In this document: piece by piece, positions 57,901 to 63,960 of the stretch
Layout: every line of letters begins with the position of its first letter
Position numbering within the stretch: the first letter of the stretch is position 1
DNA from: Certhia americana
Lineage: Eukaryota > Chordata > Aves > Passeriformes > Certhiidae
DNA length: 64,000 nucleotides
Direction: 5' to 3'
NCBI GenBank assembly: GCA_018697195.1
Contig: CM031878.1
Coordinates: 35,491,713-35,555,712 of the forward strand
Notes under the pieces: model-generated
What the model saw: only the letters and a program-made list of their open reading frames with translations
Databases searched by the model: none
Told to the model about the DNA's origin: nothing
Made by a program: the position numbers and the translations under genes

Positions 57901-60900
57901 TGCAGGCATCTAAATCAATAGCCTTTAACATGAAGGCGCTACTTTTACCACAAATTAGAATTACTTAACATATAAAAGCATAGTATCTGAGACTCACATC
58001 CAGAGAAATGTATTTATACGTTCAAAAGCCTATTCTTTTCTTAACAGCATGCCAGAGCAAACATGCACCACTCTCCCCAACTACAACTAACACAGATGTA
58101 ATGCTCTGTCATAAACCTTAAAAGCTTCCGAAGTATCACTGCCTACCAGGTGCATAATTCTAATTGCCATAAATACAGAACATTAAACCTTTATACACAT
58201 GTTAAGGTCAAAGTTGACAACTTAGTTCTCACCCACTTTAATCCTGTGGGTTTAATTGATTTTACCTAAAGTTAATTACTAGTACTCTAACTGAAATCAC
58301 ACATTCTTTTCAAAGATCTCCTGAAAATAACATCCATTTAGCAGCAAACAGACTTGTACAAACTATACAGATATTGGTTTCCTTACAGCCTACAGTATGT
58401 CAAGAAGCTGTTGAAGAGAAAAAATGCAAGAAAAAATATCTCGAAATCACAAAGCTATGAAAAGTCACCTTATAGAAAATCTTACATTCTTCTAAAACAC
58501 AAGCCACAAGAAAAGTAGTTAAGCTACAGTACAGAACCAAGCCAAATACTAAGCTTAATGTTCCAGCTAGTTATTTGGTGCATTATTAAAAAAAAAAAAA
58601 AAAAAAAAAAAAAGAAAAAAAGTTGTCATAATATAACTCCTTTTAATGGCATTTTGAATTGAAACAAGCATGTCTCCAAAACTCTAAAGAATACCTACCT
58701 AGATTTGCAGAGAGAAAGCTATCATGGAACTAAAATGCCACCTTACCAAATATGATATTTTTACGGGAAAACAAAACAAAAAAAATTCAAAGAGTTCAGA
58801 GTTACAAAAGCAAAATTCAACTCCGTAATTCACTTGCTTAATGAATGTCTTTGAATATACTGAAGATCTGAAGCCTGAACTAATCAATTTCTTCGCTGTG
58901 CCCTAGCCGGTCAGCCATGCTCTTTAATTTAATGAAACAAGAGTTTTAGATGAAATAGCACATACACATCAAGAAAGAATTGTATTGTTGCACTTTGAAA
59001 TGTGTCCAACTGTGCAACTTCATCTAATGATAATTTTTTTAAGAGGCCATCGATTTCTGAAAGACTTATTGTACTAGCATCTTGATGAAAAAGTGAATGT
59101 CAGCATATCTACAGAATACTTACACCCTGCCATTAATGCTTTATTTGGCAGACAATGACTACTCAATTGAGGGTCCTCTGGGCTGTGCAATCATTTAGCT
59201 TTTCTTCTCTTATGAGGTCCTTAGTGTCTTGTTCCAGTTCAATACACTTTTTATTCACCATTATAGTGGCCATAAGTGTGAATTTTATGGGAACTTGCAA
59301 ACTCATAGTTATAACTAGAGCTTTCCAAGTCACTAATCTCTTCATACCTTTATAAGGCAGGGATTTGTGTAACTATGACTACATATGCTACACAGACATA
59401 CGATCAGTTCTACATGTCAGAGCCTCTACCAGTAACAAAACAAACAAACAACAAAAACTCAACCAAAAACACCCAAACTTGTAAAGTACTGAACTACATT
59501 CTCAAAAACATAGATACAAGATCTCCCCTATTTATGCTAAAGTCTTTCGGGACCAATACCAAGAAAAGGTATTGCTGCTTAACCTAATCTACACCTCATC
59601 TGACAGAAGGTAGGCAAAGGTCTACTGATCAGGCTACAAATCAGGCTATTGATTCAGACACGATACAGACATCTAAGCATAAATAACACAGCTACATTTA
59701 AATGCACCAGACAGACTGCAGATTTTGCGGTTTAGAAAACAAAATGTCTTACCTGTTTGTGCATTTCAATGTTTAATCCGTATGACATTTCATAGTACTG
59801 AAAAAAAATGAGCATACATTATTTTCTTATGCTGACTTACATTGTATTAGGAGATATTTACTGAAATAAAGATAAAACCAAATATACTTACCATCACATA
59901 ATGCCTCTGCATTTCCGTCTTTTCACTTGCCAGTTTCTCACATTCCAATTTAAGGCTACAAAATAGATCATGCTTTAATGTAACATGTCTTTTTTTTCGA
60001 CATCTACCCTTCCCTGTTTAAATTTTGACAGAAGCTGCTAATTAAAAAAACCTCATAAACTCACTTGCAGTATAGGAAGACTTAATCCATACTTGAAATA
60101 AAAAGGCCAAAGAAGAAATTTACAGAACATTTCACAGGTGCTGTATGAGGCCAGAACTGTCTACAGAACATATCCACCCTTCACTTTGACAAAGAGCTGC
60201 TATTAAGTGCTGCAACTTACAGCTTAGAATAGGATCTTAATTTCCCTGAACTACTTTTCCGGAGTAAAAAGAATAAAATACAGGCATTTCTTTCTATACA
60301 GCGCTTAGTAAATGACTGCCAAGTAACATCACTCAGATTTACAATTACAACTTGAGTGTAATTCCTACCTTAAATACTAGCAAATGTTACCTCACACAGT
60401 GCTTGAAAACTGGTAATTCTGAGTATCATTTACTGGCAAGTTTCTTTTCCATTTTTGTTTTCATAAACAAAAATAACTTGCATTTAGCACTTGCACATCT
60501 CATCACAAACAGTGATATAATTCTACTTCCACTGAGAGCCTCAACATTCCCTTAGTTTTCTATCAAACTGATTTTTTTTTTTTTTTAAATGATCTTGTGA
60601 GCATCCTATGGAACAAGGTAGAGTGCAAGCAGTATTTTTCACATACAGCTACAAAACCGGATGCGTAGTTTCCATTATACTTCTTAAGCAATAAATGGCT
60701 TAACCAAGTTAATGATTTTTTATAAGAGTACGGTATCATAGGTAAAGGAAGAGGAAGCATAACTAAAATCAGGCGATTTCTGACTGGGAAAACCTGAATA
60801 GCTTTTACTTCTATCTAAATAATACCCGTGCACGTAAGAACAAAATCAATGAAGACTAATGCTCTTTAACAACAGATACCCGAGGTCAGAAATCTCTGAA

Positions 60901-62224
60901 AGGACCTCAGCGGCAAGCACACACCCTCGAAGAATTTCTGATGGGCAGAGCACCAACGAAGAGCACATCCCACAGCTCCCATGGATTCTGGTAAACTCTG
61001 TAACTACTCTGAGTACTTGGGTGTTTTAACCGTCCTCCCCGTCTCTTAACCACAGGACGCTGGCATTTTATAAATTTTTGCATTAACACTAAACACAACT
61101 GAGCAAACATGAGAACTAGCCTCCTTAACGCACTGTGCCACAGAACTGGCGCAGGTCCTCTCCTGATCTGCTGAAATGACCCCTCCTCAGACGGGTCCCC
61201 AAGACATACCGTATTTTTACAAGCGCACAGAACTGCCGAACTCTCAGTTTCGACAGTTCAGCTTTCGCAGCTGACCGGGGAGGGCAGAGCAGGGCAGGGT
61301 AGGGCAGTGTCCCCGTACGCGGCCCGTCCCCGCGGAAGCCCCCGCACGCCGCCCCGGGCTGCCCGCGCTCCCCTCCCCGGACCGTCGCCGTCCCTCGGCG
61401 GGGCTCTGCCGCGACGCCGCACGCCACCGCCTGGACGCGCTCGTTCGGTGCAGCCCCCCGCGCCCGGCCGGGCACCGGGTCCCCGGTCCCGGGGCGGCCC
61501 GCCGGCGCTCACCTGTGGTACTGCGCCTGGAGGAACTGGAACTCTTCTTTGATGCGGTCCAGCGACTCCGGGATGGTGAATTTGAAAGGCTGGCCCGCAG
61601 CCTGGTGCGGGGTCTGGCGCGGTGGCGGCACGGGAGAGAGATGCATGTTCAGATACTGCGCGGCCGCCCCGCGGGGAAGAGGAGGCGGCGCTGCCCATCG
61701 CGGCCCGGCCAGAGGAATAGAGAGAGCGCCCGGCTCGGTCCGCCCCCGCCCCGGGGCGCTGAGCACTTGTTACCCACCTTCCCATCCCTCATCTGCGGTG
61801 GGGCCGAGGTTAACCGCGCTCCGGCTCCGACCCACCCGCTCCTTCAGCCACCGTCTACACGAAAGTGGGGCGTGCCGGCTCCTCCCCGCAGACCCCCGCC
61901 GAGGAGGCACAGCCAGCCCCATTCCGGGGGCTGTATTCGGCGGATGCTGCCTGGCCCGGGGGCGACCCCCCGCCGTCCTTCCCAAGGCAAATAAGTTGCC
62001 CACGCAACAAAAAGTAGGGGGGCCGCTCCAGCAAGGCAGGATGAGCCGCTCCACCCTGCAGGGAATGAACTTGCGAGGGCGCCTTCCTCTCCCTTCCCCC
62101 CCAGCTCCAGCCGAGTAAGCGAGCCGGAGGCGCGGTTCGGACCGTCCGGCCCTCGCCCCGCGCCCCGGACCCGCGGAGCGGCGGCCCAAGCGGTACTTAC
62201 GGGGTGCCGGCTCTGGGGGAACAT
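3908..62224 (-). CDS. TLE1: TLE1, Groucho-family transcriptional corepressor (exons 1-14, 3' part missing)
   Basis: TLE1 is a nuclear corepressor with no DNA-binding domain. It is recruited by TCF/LEF, HES, RUNX, FOX, PAX and eh1-motif homeodomain proteins. Fourteen exons join in frame: 62201-62224, 61513-61613, 59892-59955, 59753-59797, 40401-40463, 39450-39524, 20889-21093, 20137-20153, 12055-12171, 8983-9036, 7289-7441, 6308-6452, 5424-5614 and 3908-3984. All introns are GT-AG. The 443 complete codons cover the Q domain (about residues 1-130, coiled-coil tetramerisation and TCF binding), the GP domain (about 131-199), the CcN region with a KKRK nuclear signal and acidic CK2-type serines (about 200-255), and the Ser/Pro-rich SP region (about 256-444). 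Vertebrate TLE1 is about 770 residues, so the WD40 propeller lies off the left edge. The call of TLE1 over TLE4 rests on remembered paralogue differences: MFPQSRHP start, [27 protein letters not shown] and [12 protein letters not shown]. Confidence 0.97.
3985..5423 (-). other. TLE1: TLE1 intron 13 (1.4 kb)
   Basis: AT-rich intron with a CAG acceptor ending at 3985. No repeats or genes were recognised. Confidence 0.9.
5424..5614 (-). CDS. TLE1: TLE1 exon 13 (SP region, poly-Ala)
   Basis: 191 nt, phase 1 in and phase 0 out. It encodes [40 protein letters not shown] and [20 protein letters not shown], then RSPM. The seven-Ala run followed by VV is TLE1-like. It is encoded by a GCT/GCA-rich tract, visible as CAG-type triplets on the plus strand at about 5450-5472, which could vary in length. 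The donor is GTAGGC. Confidence 0.97.
5615..6307 (-). other. TLE1: TLE1 intron 12 (693 nt)
   Basis: Unremarkable AT-rich intron. The overlapping plus- and minus-strand ORFs of about 100 codons have no recognisable features. Confidence 0.9.
6308..6452 (-). CDS. TLE1: TLE1 exon 12 (SP region)
   Basis: 145 nt, phase 0 in and phase 1 out. It encodes [20 protein letters not shown], then [20 protein letters not shown] and MDPLVNQA. Rich in Thr-Pro and Ser-Pro. GDV and TM replace SDM and AI of the human protein as remembered, consistent with the SP region being the fastest-evolving part of TLE proteins. The acceptor is ACCAG and the donor GTAAAT. Confidence 0.96.
6453..7288 (-). other. TLE1: TLE1 intron 11 (836 nt)
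   Basis: AT-rich. No feature beyond splice signals was seen. Confidence 0.9.
7289..7441 (-). CDS. TLE1: TLE1 exon 11 (SP region)
   Basis: 153 nt, phase 0. It encodes [20 protein letters not shown], then [20 protein letters not shown] and [11 protein letters not shown]. It has multiple Ser-Pro sites, candidates for CDK, HIPK2 or MAPK phosphorylation. The donor GTAGGT overlaps a second GTAGG four bases on. I chose the first because it keeps phase 0 with the next exon. Human has SL where this has GL (memory). Confidence 0.95.
7442..8982 (-). other. TLE1: TLE1 intron 10 (1.5 kb)
   Basis: Contains a CR1-like 3' fragment from about 7891. The rest is unremarkable AT-rich sequence. Confidence 0.88.
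7891..8070 (-). repeat. CR1 LINE 3' fragment, diverged
   Basis: The start, TCACAGATTTCACAGAG, followed by GAGTTGGAAGAGACCCATGA and GTCCAACTC, is the reverse complement of the well-known CR1 3' end. The match decays beyond about 8000, so the left-to-right extent is uncertain. CR1 is the dominant LINE of birds and reptiles. Confidence 0.65.
8983..9036 (-). CDS. TLE1: TLE1 exon 10 (acidic CK2-type segment)
   Basis: 54 nt, phase 0. It encodes [18 protein letters not shown]. The SDGD and SDD serines sit in acidic casein kinase II contexts, and CK2 phosphorylation of Groucho in this region is established in the family. The donor GTAACT is weaker than most in this gene. Confidence 0.97.
9037..12054 (-). 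other. TLE1: TLE1 intron 9 (3.0 kb)
   Basis: AT-rich intron. An A/C-rich low-complexity stretch of AAAC and AACC words lies at about 10050-10150. Nothing else was recognised. Confidence 0.88.
12055..12171 (-). CDS. TLE1: TLE1 exon 9 (CcN region, nuclear localisation signal)
   Basis: 117 nt, phase 0. It encodes [20 protein letters not shown], then [24 protein letters not shown] is a classical monopartite nuclear localisation signal. Compared with the human protein as I remember it, Ser replaces Gly in LRGTD, and YA replaces FS in EFSND. The acceptor is TTACAG and the donor GTAAGC. Confidence 0.96.
13861..13902. repeat. 21-bp tandem duplication
   Basis: Two units, AGTAGAAACATCTTAAGAAG(C) and AGCAGAAACACCTTAAGAAG(C), lie head to tail and differ at two positions. 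Confidence 0.8.
17692..17714. repeat. (AAAT)n microsatellite
   Basis: About five to six AAAT/TAAA units in intron 8. Confidence 0.85.
20137..20153 (-). CDS. TLE1: TLE1 exon 8, 17-nt microexon (DREPGT)
   Basis: 17 nt. With the G from exon 7 it encodes D, then REPGT. It is preceded by GCAG (acceptor AG at 20155-20154) and followed by a strong GTAAGT donor at 20136. DREPGT followed by SNSLL is the TLE1-specific start of the CcN region as I remember it. The exon is not a multiple of three. Omitting it joins exon 7 to exon 9 as GAG TAA, an immediate stop. Confidence 0.93.
20154..20888 (-). other. TLE1: TLE1 intron 7 (735 nt) with two AATAAA hexamers
   Basis: Lies between exon 7 and microexon 8. 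On the TLE1 strand, canonical AATAAA hexamers occur at 20381-20376 and 20278-20273, about 510 and 610 nt after the exon 7 donor. With the in-frame stop soon after the donor, they could support an intronic-polyadenylation short isoform. AT-rich sequence produces such hexamers by chance, so this is only suggestive. Confidence 0.6.
20889..21093 (-). CDS. TLE1: TLE1 exon 7 (end of Q domain and GP domain)
   Basis: 205 nt, phase 0 in and phase 1 out, the largest exon here. It encodes [14 protein letters not shown], the Gly/Pro-rich segment [20 protein letters not shown], and ends [14 protein letters not shown] plus one G. The GP domain links the tetramerisation domain to the rest of the protein and contacts histone deacetylase in this family. 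The acceptor lies in a (CAG)4 array, a NAGNAG-type site where a one-Gln shift is possible. The donor is GTGAGC. Reading into the intron gives GERHGRPD and a stop at about 20863. Confidence 0.97.
21085..21096 (-). promoter_or_regulatory. Tandem (CAG)4 acceptor of exon 7
   Basis: Four CAG triplets overlap the intron 6 acceptor. Use of the first AG gives QQQLQ, matching the remembered human protein. Later AGs would remove one or more Gln without a frameshift. Confidence 0.6.
24075..24131. repeat. ATTCATAA low-complexity tandem tract
   Basis: Repeated ATTCATAATATT and ATTCATAACA words in an AT-only background, probably slippage-derived. Confidence 0.6.
26330..26960 (+). mobile_element. Probable solo LTR of an avian endogenous retrovirus
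   Basis: This block differs in texture from the surrounding intron. It has G/T-rich text around 26460-26530 and GATGGAGGAAGCACATGGC. A TTCTTCCTTCTCC tract follows, then an AT-rich core with TATAAATAC at about 26680 and an AATAAA hexamer near 26870. Together these resemble LTRs of bird class II/III ERVs seen in passerines. No gag, pol or env reading frames or a partner LTR were seen, so if correct it is a solo, decayed LTR. Boundaries and target-site duplications could not be fixed by eye. Confidence 0.45.
26730..26840. repeat. Degenerate ACATTAG/ACATTTAG hexamer-octamer repeat
   Basis: About nine imperfect copies of words such as ACATTTAG, ACATTAG, GCATT and GGACATT occur in 110 bp, inside the LTR-like block. 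Confidence 0.65.
27010..27955 (+). repeat. CR1 LINE, 3' part of ORF2 plus 3'UTR, decayed
   Basis: In order it shows the CR1 landmarks: GGGGTCCCACAGGAGCTC, GCAAGTTTGCAGATGACACC (the reverse-transcriptase FADDT-type codons), CTCTGGGGTCCACAGTGCAAG, GAAGGCCCACAAAAATGATC, GTTGGGGTTGTACAGCCTG, GGGCCTGTACTGGTAAGATG, and near the end GTCAGGCTGGATGGGATTTTG with GGGGTTGGGCTTGATC. Many stops and indels show it is inactive. It lacks the 5' end. Confidence 0.85.
28190..28975 (+). repeat. CR1 LINE 3' part, decayed (second plus-strand copy)
   Basis: Landmarks of the CR1 3' region are legible: GGCTGGAAAAATGGACTC, TTCAACAAGGGCAAGCGCAG, ATGAGCCAGCAGCAATGT, TGGGCTGCATTAAGACAAAG, TTGCCAGCAGGTCTAGGGAG, GTTCTGTTCTGGGTTACTCC, GACAAGAGGCAATGGGTACA and AAAAGCTGTATGGACATGAT. 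It ends at TTCATGATTCATGG. A 15-bp direct duplication, GGTTTGTCTTGAACA, at 28746 and 28772 is internal to the copy. Confidence 0.85.
28985..29455 (-). repeat. CR1 LINE 3' part, decayed (minus-strand copy)
   Basis: Starts with TGCAGAATCACAGAATGCCT, the reverse complement of the CR1 terminus. It continues with CACCTGGTCCAACCTCC, GAGACTCCACAACCTCTCTG, TCTGTTCCACCAG, AAAGAAATTCTTCCCCATAT, CTCTTCTCGACACTGAACAG and GTAAGCCTTTCCTCCTAAG. It lies tail to tail with the preceding plus-strand copy. Confidence 0.88.
31262..31370. repeat. TA-rich dinucleotide tract
   Basis: Contains two short (AT)n/(TA)n runs, CATATATATATATG and CATATATATATTG, in intron 6. Confidence 0.75.
31458..31540. repeat. A-rich simple repeat (AAAC)n/(A)n
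   Basis: AAAAAACCC, AAAC and a run of more than 20 A, then more CAAAA words. On the TLE1 strand this is a poly-T/GTTT tract. No adjacent LINE was recognised, so it may be a simple repeat and not a retrogene tail. Confidence 0.85.
32556..32580. repeat. A-rich simple repeat
   Basis: A13 followed by TAAAATAAAAAG. Confidence 0.8.
36278..36292. repeat. A15 homopolymer
   Basis: Uninterrupted A-run in intron 6, after an AT-rich stretch with TAATAAA words. Confidence 0.85.
38300..38760. promoter_or_regulatory. Candidate enhancer C (intron 6, near exon 6)
   Basis: About 1 kb from exon 6. Motifs seen include CCATTGT (SOX, 38564), GACGTCA (CRE-like, 38576), TAATCC (OTX/PITX, 38600), TAATTA (homeodomain, 38621), ACAAAG (38632) and CAATTGAG. 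The even base composition and absence of repeats differ from the flanking intron. Confidence 0.35.
39450..39524 (-). CDS. TLE1: TLE1 exon 6 (Q domain end)
   Basis: 75 nt, phase 0. It encodes [20 protein letters not shown] and NAIIG, the C-terminal part of the Q domain. The acceptor is CAACAG and the donor is GTACGT, preceded by GGG. The next exon is 18.4 kb away. Confidence 0.97.
39525..40400 (-). other. TLE1: TLE1 intron 5 (876 nt)
   Basis: Short AT-rich intron. No repeats, ORFs of note or other features were seen. Confidence 0.9.
40401..40463 (-). CDS. TLE1: TLE1 exon 5 (Q domain)
   Basis: 63 nt, phase 0 on both sides. It encodes [20 protein letters not shown] followed by E. The Ala and Thr in TEIAKRLNT are the TLE1-type residues, where TLE4 has VKRLNA (from memory). 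The donor is GTAAGT and the acceptor ATAG. Confidence 0.97.
43550..44200. promoter_or_regulatory. Candidate conserved non-coding element A (intron 4)
   Basis: Balanced-composition sequence without repeat signatures, dense in recognisable motifs: GATAAGG, a forkhead-type ATAAACAAAGG at 43775-43785, TAATTGCCCC, CTTAATTGTTTG and GATTTATTTGCAAAT. Conservation cannot be tested from one sequence. Confidence 0.3.
46050..46560. promoter_or_regulatory. Candidate enhancer B with RFX X-box (intron 4)
   Basis: Contains GTTTCCATGACAAC at 46365-46378, a near-perfect imperfect palindrome of the RFX X-box type. Within 60 bp lie TGCAAAT (POU-like, 46391), GTAATTG (homeodomain) and TTATCT (GATA). An AGCCAATCA CCAAT-type site lies near 46467. 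The clustering suggests a regulatory element, possibly linked to ciliogenic or neural RFX factors. Purely motif-based. Confidence 0.35.
50830..51300 (+). repeat. Old CR1 LINE fragment
   Basis: GTAAGCCGTATTCTAAGTAA, then CTACTCAGCACGGCATTTCC and CCTGGAGTACTGTACTTCAG, followed by a GGGCAAC context, match the old CR1 3' text in order. The later part is much diverged and the ends are guesses. It is clearly older than the copies at 27-29 kb. Confidence 0.6.
54230..54485 (+). repeat. CR1-like fragment, highly diverged
   Basis: GAAGAAGATTAATGGGAGAC, followed by CCTCACTGCTGAC, TTATAGAGAGGA, GTCAGCTCCTTCTCAGAGGT and CACACAATGG, follows the order of CR1 3' landmarks (the 'gggagacctcattgctg' and 'aatggcctcaag' blocks). 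Several deletions; moderate certainty. Confidence 0.5.
57550..57780. promoter_or_regulatory. Candidate conserved element D (intron 4, near exon 4)
   Basis: A stretch of moderate GC content with TAATGAG words, CTGTCAAA (MEIS/TGIF-like, twice), GACGTCACC (CRE-like) and TTATTGTT. No repeat signature. Weak evidence. Confidence 0.25.
58588..58621. repeat. A26-G-A7 homopolymer tract
   Basis: The longest A-run in the window, in intron 4 about 1.1 kb downstream (in the transcript) of exon 4. It is a poly-U tract in the TLE1 pre-mRNA. Length may be unreliable in assembly. Confidence 0.9.
59753..59797 (-). CDS. TLE1: TLE1 exon 4 (Q domain)
   Basis: 45 nt, symmetric phase 0. It encodes [15 protein letters not shown], the second Q-domain helix region. 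The donor is GTAAGA. The next exon is 19.3 kb away. Confidence 0.97.
59798..59891 (-). other. TLE1: TLE1 intron 3 (94 nt)
   Basis: A very short intron between exons 3 and 4, with a GTAAGT donor and a CAG acceptor. At 94 nt it is by far the shortest in the window and sits next to the longest, intron 4. It holds nothing else. Confidence 0.93.
59892..59955 (-). CDS. TLE1: TLE1 exon 3 (Q domain)
   Basis: 64 nt. Its first C completes the split Ser codon, followed by [19 protein letters not shown] and VM. Phase 2 in, phase 0 out. The acceptor is TGTAG and the donor GTAAGT. The charged heptad pattern continues the coiled coil. This stretch is essentially invariant among vertebrate TLE paralogues, so it identifies the family and not the member. 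Confidence 0.97.
59956..61512 (-). other. TLE1: TLE1 intron 2 (1,557 nt)
   Basis: The intron starts inside the CpG island (to about 61260) and then drops to AT-rich sequence. A T-run lies at 60572-60586. No repeat family or other gene was recognised. Confidence 0.9.
61513..61613 (-). CDS. TLE1: TLE1 exon 2 (Q domain start)
   Basis: 101 nt, phase 0 in and phase 2 out. It encodes [16 protein letters not shown], then [17 protein letters not shown], and the first two bases of a Ser codon. It begins the first amphipathic helix of the Gln-rich tetramerisation domain. It opens after a CAG acceptor at 61615-61614 and closes at a GTGAGC donor at 61512. It lies within the CpG island and is the most GC-rich coding exon. 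Confidence 0.96.
61614..62200 (-). other. TLE1: TLE1 intron 1 (587 nt, GC-rich)
   Basis: Bounded by a GTAAGT donor at 62200 and a CAG acceptor ending at 61614. The whole intron is part of the CpG island. ORFs of up to about 200 codons in several frames are the usual effect of GC-rich sequence lacking stops. No repeat was recognised. Confidence 0.9.
62201..62224 (-). CDS. TLE1: TLE1 exon 1 coding part (MFPQSRHP)
   Basis: The start codon is at 62224-62222. Eight codons, MFPQSRHP, run straight into a GTAAGT donor at 62200. This is the family's characteristic N-terminus. The context before ATG is GGAGCC, giving a G at -3 and a T at +4, an adequate but not optimal Kozak site. The intron is phase 0. 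The 5' untranslated part extends to the right by an unknown distance within the CpG island. Confidence 0.95.
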
Positions 62225-63590
62225 GGCTCCGGCCGCGGCGGGTCTCCCTCGCAGCGCGGTTCTCGCAGCAAGACTCCCCGCCCTGCCCCGGCTTCACACC
62301 CGGTGCGCCAAAGGGACAGGAGCGGCGACACCCGCCGGCCGCTTTCCCTCCGCCGCCGCGGGCAGCAGCGGGGCGAGGCACAGCTCAGTGCCCCCGCCGC
62401 GGGGACATCCCCCCAGCCGCGGCGTTCTTTGTTGCTGTCGTTCCAAGGAGGGCTGAAGGTGGCCCGGAAAGGCGGACGGGCCGCGCTTGGGACGGTGACC
62501 AGCGCTCCTTGCTCCTTCAGCGGCGCTTCGACCGACGGGCGGCGCCCGCAACGCCCGGGCGCGTCGGGACGGGACCCGACGGGGCGCAGGGGGGCAGGCA
62601 ACAGCCGCCCCTCAGCCGGAGCGAATAATCCCCTTCACGGACTCGGTCGATGTGATTGTACGGCCGGAAACCCCGAGCGGAGGCGACTCCTCTCTTCACT
62701 TCTGCCCCTTGTCAAAAGGGGAAAATCCAGCCTGAGGGAGCGGGTCGCAGTGTCCGCGGCGGAACCGTCGCAAGCCGAGGGGGAGAAAGAAAAGTCTCCA
62801 GGGAAGGACGCGTTGCTCCCGGGCGTCTGCGCAGGGGCCAAACCACCGACAAGACACAGAGCGATGAACAAGGGAGGAAGGCAGAAGGAGGAGGAAGGAG
62901 GCGGGCGGGGGCTCTTGCACGGCCGTCCCCGATCGGAGGAGCTCCAATAGCACATGCACGAAACGCTGGAGGGCAGAGGAAAGGGTACCACACACGCAGC
63001 ACAGACTCTTCCGTTAGTTGCAGAGAAGTCTCTAGGACAAAAGGAAAGCAAACCCCTCGAGATGCTCGCTGGCCTTAGCGTCCAAGCAACAAGCCCCGTT
63101 GAGGAAGATTTTAAAAAATTAAAAAAAAAAAAAAGAAGGAAGAAAAAGAAAAAAAAAAAAAAAAAAAGAATTGAAAGCGTCCGTTTGAGGTTTAAATCAG
63201 ACGGGAAGCTCCTTCGTGCAACGGCACCACTACAGCCTCCTACAGGCGGGCGCGTATCTGGGAGCCGCGCGTCTCACCAGAGCCCCCCGAGCGCGATACA
63301 TCGCGGCGACAGCAGCAGCATCCTCATCCTCGCTCTCCTCCGCGGTGCCCCGCCGCTCCTCGTCGAACCGGGATAAAGTTCTCCCCAGCTGAAAAATCCG
63401 AACCCGAGCGGACGGGAACACCACCAGCTTCCCTTTCCCCGTCCCCTCCGCGCCGGCCAAGGGCAAGGGGAAGCCGAGGCGGCGGCCTGGCGGGCGGCGC
63501 TCGGCGGGACCTGAGCGCGGCCGTGGCCGAGCTGGACACGCCGAGCTCGCCCGCGCCGCTTACATTAGCACGCGGTTTCACACTCCGCCG
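62225..63590 (-). other. TLE1: Presumed TLE1 5' leader / upstream region
   Basis: GC-rich sequence between the start codon and the promoter-like cluster. On the TLE1 strand it has several upstream ATGs. Those at 62601 and 62381 open frames that stay open past the TLE1 ATG in other frames. It also contains the A-rich (poly-U in the transcript) tract at 63107-63168. Whether all of it is transcribed or spliced is unknown. Confidence 0.45.
63107..63168. repeat. A-rich tract inside the CpG island
   Basis: Two long A-runs (about 14 and 18) separated by GAAGGAAGAAAAAG. A marked composition break in otherwise GC-rich DNA. Confidence 0.9.
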
Positions 63591-63960
63591 GCTAACCAGC
63601 CGCGCCGCCCCGCCCACAACGCCGCGCGGGGGGGGCGGCCGCCCAATCGCCGGCCCCGCCGCCAACGTGGGCCCGTGACGTAGCGCGGCGTCGCGGGCCA
63701 ATGGCGAGAGCCGGCGTCGCTCCGCCTCCAGGCTTTCGCTGGGAAGCGTTTCTGCGGAGGAGCGGCGGGAGCGCTCGGAGCTGGCCAATGGGAGAGCGCG
63801 GTTTGCGCGGCGCCGCGGGGGGCGGGGAAGGTCGGCGGGAAGGAGAGCGGGGAGGCCGAGCTGTCCATCAAAGTAACGTGGGGCTGCTGCCGCCGGGCGG
63901 GGCTGCTGCCGCCGGGCGGGGCTGCGGCAGCGGGCAGGAACGCGCCTGCGCACACCCCGG
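63590..63960. promoter_or_regulatory. Probable TLE1 proximal promoter (possibly bidirectional)
   Basis: Three CCAAT boxes in plus orientation at 63643-63647, 63698-63702 and 63785-63789 (NF-Y type), a TGACGTAG CRE-like half site at 63676, a GC box GGGGCGGGG at about 63819-63827, and an NRF1-like GCGCCTGCGCA at about 63942-63952. No TATA box. If these drive TLE1, transcription would start somewhere below about 63600, giving a 5' leader of up to roughly 1.3 kb. The start site was not located. Confidence 0.5.
63882..63935. repeat. 19-bp GC-rich tandem repeat
   Basis: GGCTGCTGCCGCCGGGCGG occurs at 63882-63900 and 63901-63919, followed by a partial copy from 63920. A diverged relative, CTGCTGCCGCCGGAG, lies at 63963-63977. 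It lies in the promoter region. Confidence 0.88.

Larger units (their letters stand above)
40464..59752 (-). other. TLE1: TLE1 intron 4 (19.3 kb)
   Basis: A long AT-rich intron. It contains an A26 run near 58588, two diverged CR1 fragments (about 50.8-51.3 and 54.2-54.5 kb), a T-rich tract at 57823-57842, and motif-dense candidate conserved elements at about 43.55-44.2, 46.05-46.56 and 57.55-57.78 kb. The many ORFs of 60-124 codons lack conserved domains or splice support. Large 5' introns of developmental regulators often carry enhancers, which is background knowledge and is not shown here. Confidence 0.85.

Noticed and set aside
61770..62381. 203-codon minus-strand open frame
   Set aside because: It crosses exon 1, its donor and intron 1 in another frame. 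It is a composition artefact, though its ATG is noted as a possible upstream ATG.
62204..62950. 248-codon plus-strand open frame and its neighbours in the CpG island
   Set aside because: GC-rich DNA has few stops and every frame is open here. The translation is Arg/Gly/Pro/Ser-rich without domains, and the TLE1 start and donor lie on the other strand in the same place.
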